A stretch of 48,897 nucleotides of DNA, from NCBI GenBank assembly GCA_025361935.1, contig JANYJB010000062.1, positions 1 to 48,897 of the forward strand, given 5' to 3'. The notes under the pieces are model-generated. The model was not told where the DNA came from and searched no databases. It saw only the letters and a program-made list of their open reading frames with translations. A program made the translations under genes and the position numbers. Below, piece by piece: positions 48,369 to 48,897 of this stretch. Every line of letters begins with the position of its first letter. The stretch's first letter is position 1. This DNA is from Verrucomicrobiota bacterium (GTDB lineage: Bacteria; Verrucomicrobiota; Verrucomicrobiia; Opitutales; Opitutaceae).

Positions 48369-48897
48369 ATGTTATCCCTTTTGGAAGTGATTCAGAAAAC
48401 GGCGGATTTCTTTGCGAAAAAAAACGTGGAGTCGCCGCGGCTGAACGCCGAACTGCTCATTGGCCATGCGCTCGGGCTCAAGCGCATGCAGCTCTACCTG
48501 CAATTTGAGCGGGTGCTTTCCGAGGCGGAGCTTGAAAGCATCCGTCCACTGGTGAAACGCCGGGGGCAGCGGGAGCCTCTGCAATACATCTTTGGCGAGA
48601 CGGAGTGGTCGGGGCTGCGCTTGAAAGTGGATCGCCGTGCATTGATTCCCAGACCGGAGACGGAACTGCTCATCGAATTGTTGGGAGCGTTTTTGGAGAC
48701 TCCGCCTTCTGCCATTCTGGATATGGGCACTGGCAGCGGTGCGATTGCCCTGGCTCTGGCTAAAAAATATGAGGGCACCAATGTGCTCGCGATTGACGCG
48801 AGCGGCGAGGCGCTTGAGCTGGCGAAGGAAAACGCGGCCGCCCTTGGACTTGCCGGCACCGTTGATTTTTTGCGCTCTAACTGGTTTGAGGCGCTGC
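48369..48897 (+). CDS. prmC: Release-factor glutamine methyltransferase, N-terminal part (runs off the right edge)
   Basis: The first 176 codons of the S-adenosylmethionine-dependent enzyme that methylates the GGQ glutamine of release factors. The N-terminal helical domain ends with the family block REPLQYIFGETEWSGL and LIPRPETELLIE. The SAM-binding motif I is ILDMGTGSGAIALALA. The catalytic NPPY lies beyond the window. It forms an operon with prfA. Confidence 0.95.
   Translation, partial: MLSLLEVIQKTADFFAKKNVESPRLNAELLIGHALGLKRMQLYLQFERVLSEAELESIRPLVKRRGQREPLQYIFGETEWSGLRLKVDRRALIPRPETELLIELLGAFLETPPSAILDMGTGSGAIALALAKKYEGTNVLAIDASGEALELAKENAAALGLAGTVDFLRSNWFEAL

Overview
The window looks like a chromosomal segment from a GC-rich, Gram-negative bacterium, most likely a verrucomicrobium of the Opitutales/Opitutaceae type. 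This assignment is inferred from overall gene style: many predicted lipoproteins, a Pal lipoprotein, weak or absent Shine-Dalgarno sequences before many genes, a VF530-type protein, orphan response regulators and an ECF sigma operon. No rRNA or other phylogenetic marker was compared. It is mostly housekeeping and accessory single-copy DNA. Two tRNA genes are present (Lys-UUU and Phe-GAA), one truncated insertion sequence lies at the left edge, and there is no CRISPR array, prophage or plasmid backbone.

Layout. 1-410: the start of an IS3-type transposase gene running off the left end, then an intergenic REP-like inverted repeat. 410-3536: a secreted SGNH hydrolase and a GH3 beta-glucosidase, both on the minus strand. 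3651-7451: a membrane M50 protease with two zinc ribbons, a lipoprotein with a possible Cys-His-Asp triad, DNA polymerase IV and an inositol-monophosphatase-family enzyme. 7513-9380: beta-CASP ribonuclease and ApaG. 9442-13848: TauE/SafE-like membrane protein, PurH, small lipoprotein, YjdM/PhnA, a 32-residue lysine-rich protein with its own terminator, and an M48 lipoprotein protease. 13920-18266: M20 peptidase, Pal, a CbiX-like chelatase, a LuxR-type response regulator, a lipoprotein with a Sec11/SipW-like domain, and tRNA-Lys. 18508-22184: a receiver-only response regulator beside a membrane protein that looks like a catalytically dead PqqD/site-2-protease scaffold carrying two cyclic-nucleotide-binding-like domains, then TyrS. 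22511-25282: a small AT-richer gene and a split phosphotransacetylase (regulatory and catalytic halves as separate genes). 25384-32303: MurJ, a YfeH-like transporter, a TetR/Old-Yellow-Enzyme/nitroreductase module, a pseudouridine synthase, an MDR oxidoreductase and a VF530 protein.

32304-35034 holds an AT-rich regulatory region with a long inverted repeat and a good sigma-54 promoter match. It leads into two Roadblock/LC7-like genes and an NtrC-like protein that has lost its phosphorylation pocket, Walker A lysine, GAFTGA loop and DNA-binding domain. This is the strongest candidate for an undescribed small regulatory system. A bidirectional terminator and tRNA-Phe follow, then a SNF2 helicase and a DUF1223 protein on the minus strand.

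38551-45180 is a tightly packed run of nine plus-strand genes: ECF sigma factor, anti-sigma-like protein, DoxX, YHS, DinB-like, NRDE/TANGO2, a VTT(DedA)-ATP-grasp fusion, an OlsB-like N-acyltransferase and a PlsC/OlsA-like O-acyltransferase. Gaps are at most 43 bases and three junctions overlap. I read it as an ECF-controlled envelope-stress or membrane-lipid operon that may make and move an aminoacyl or ornithine-type lipid. A FecR-domain protein, an HAD phosphatase, PrfA and the start of PrmC close the window.
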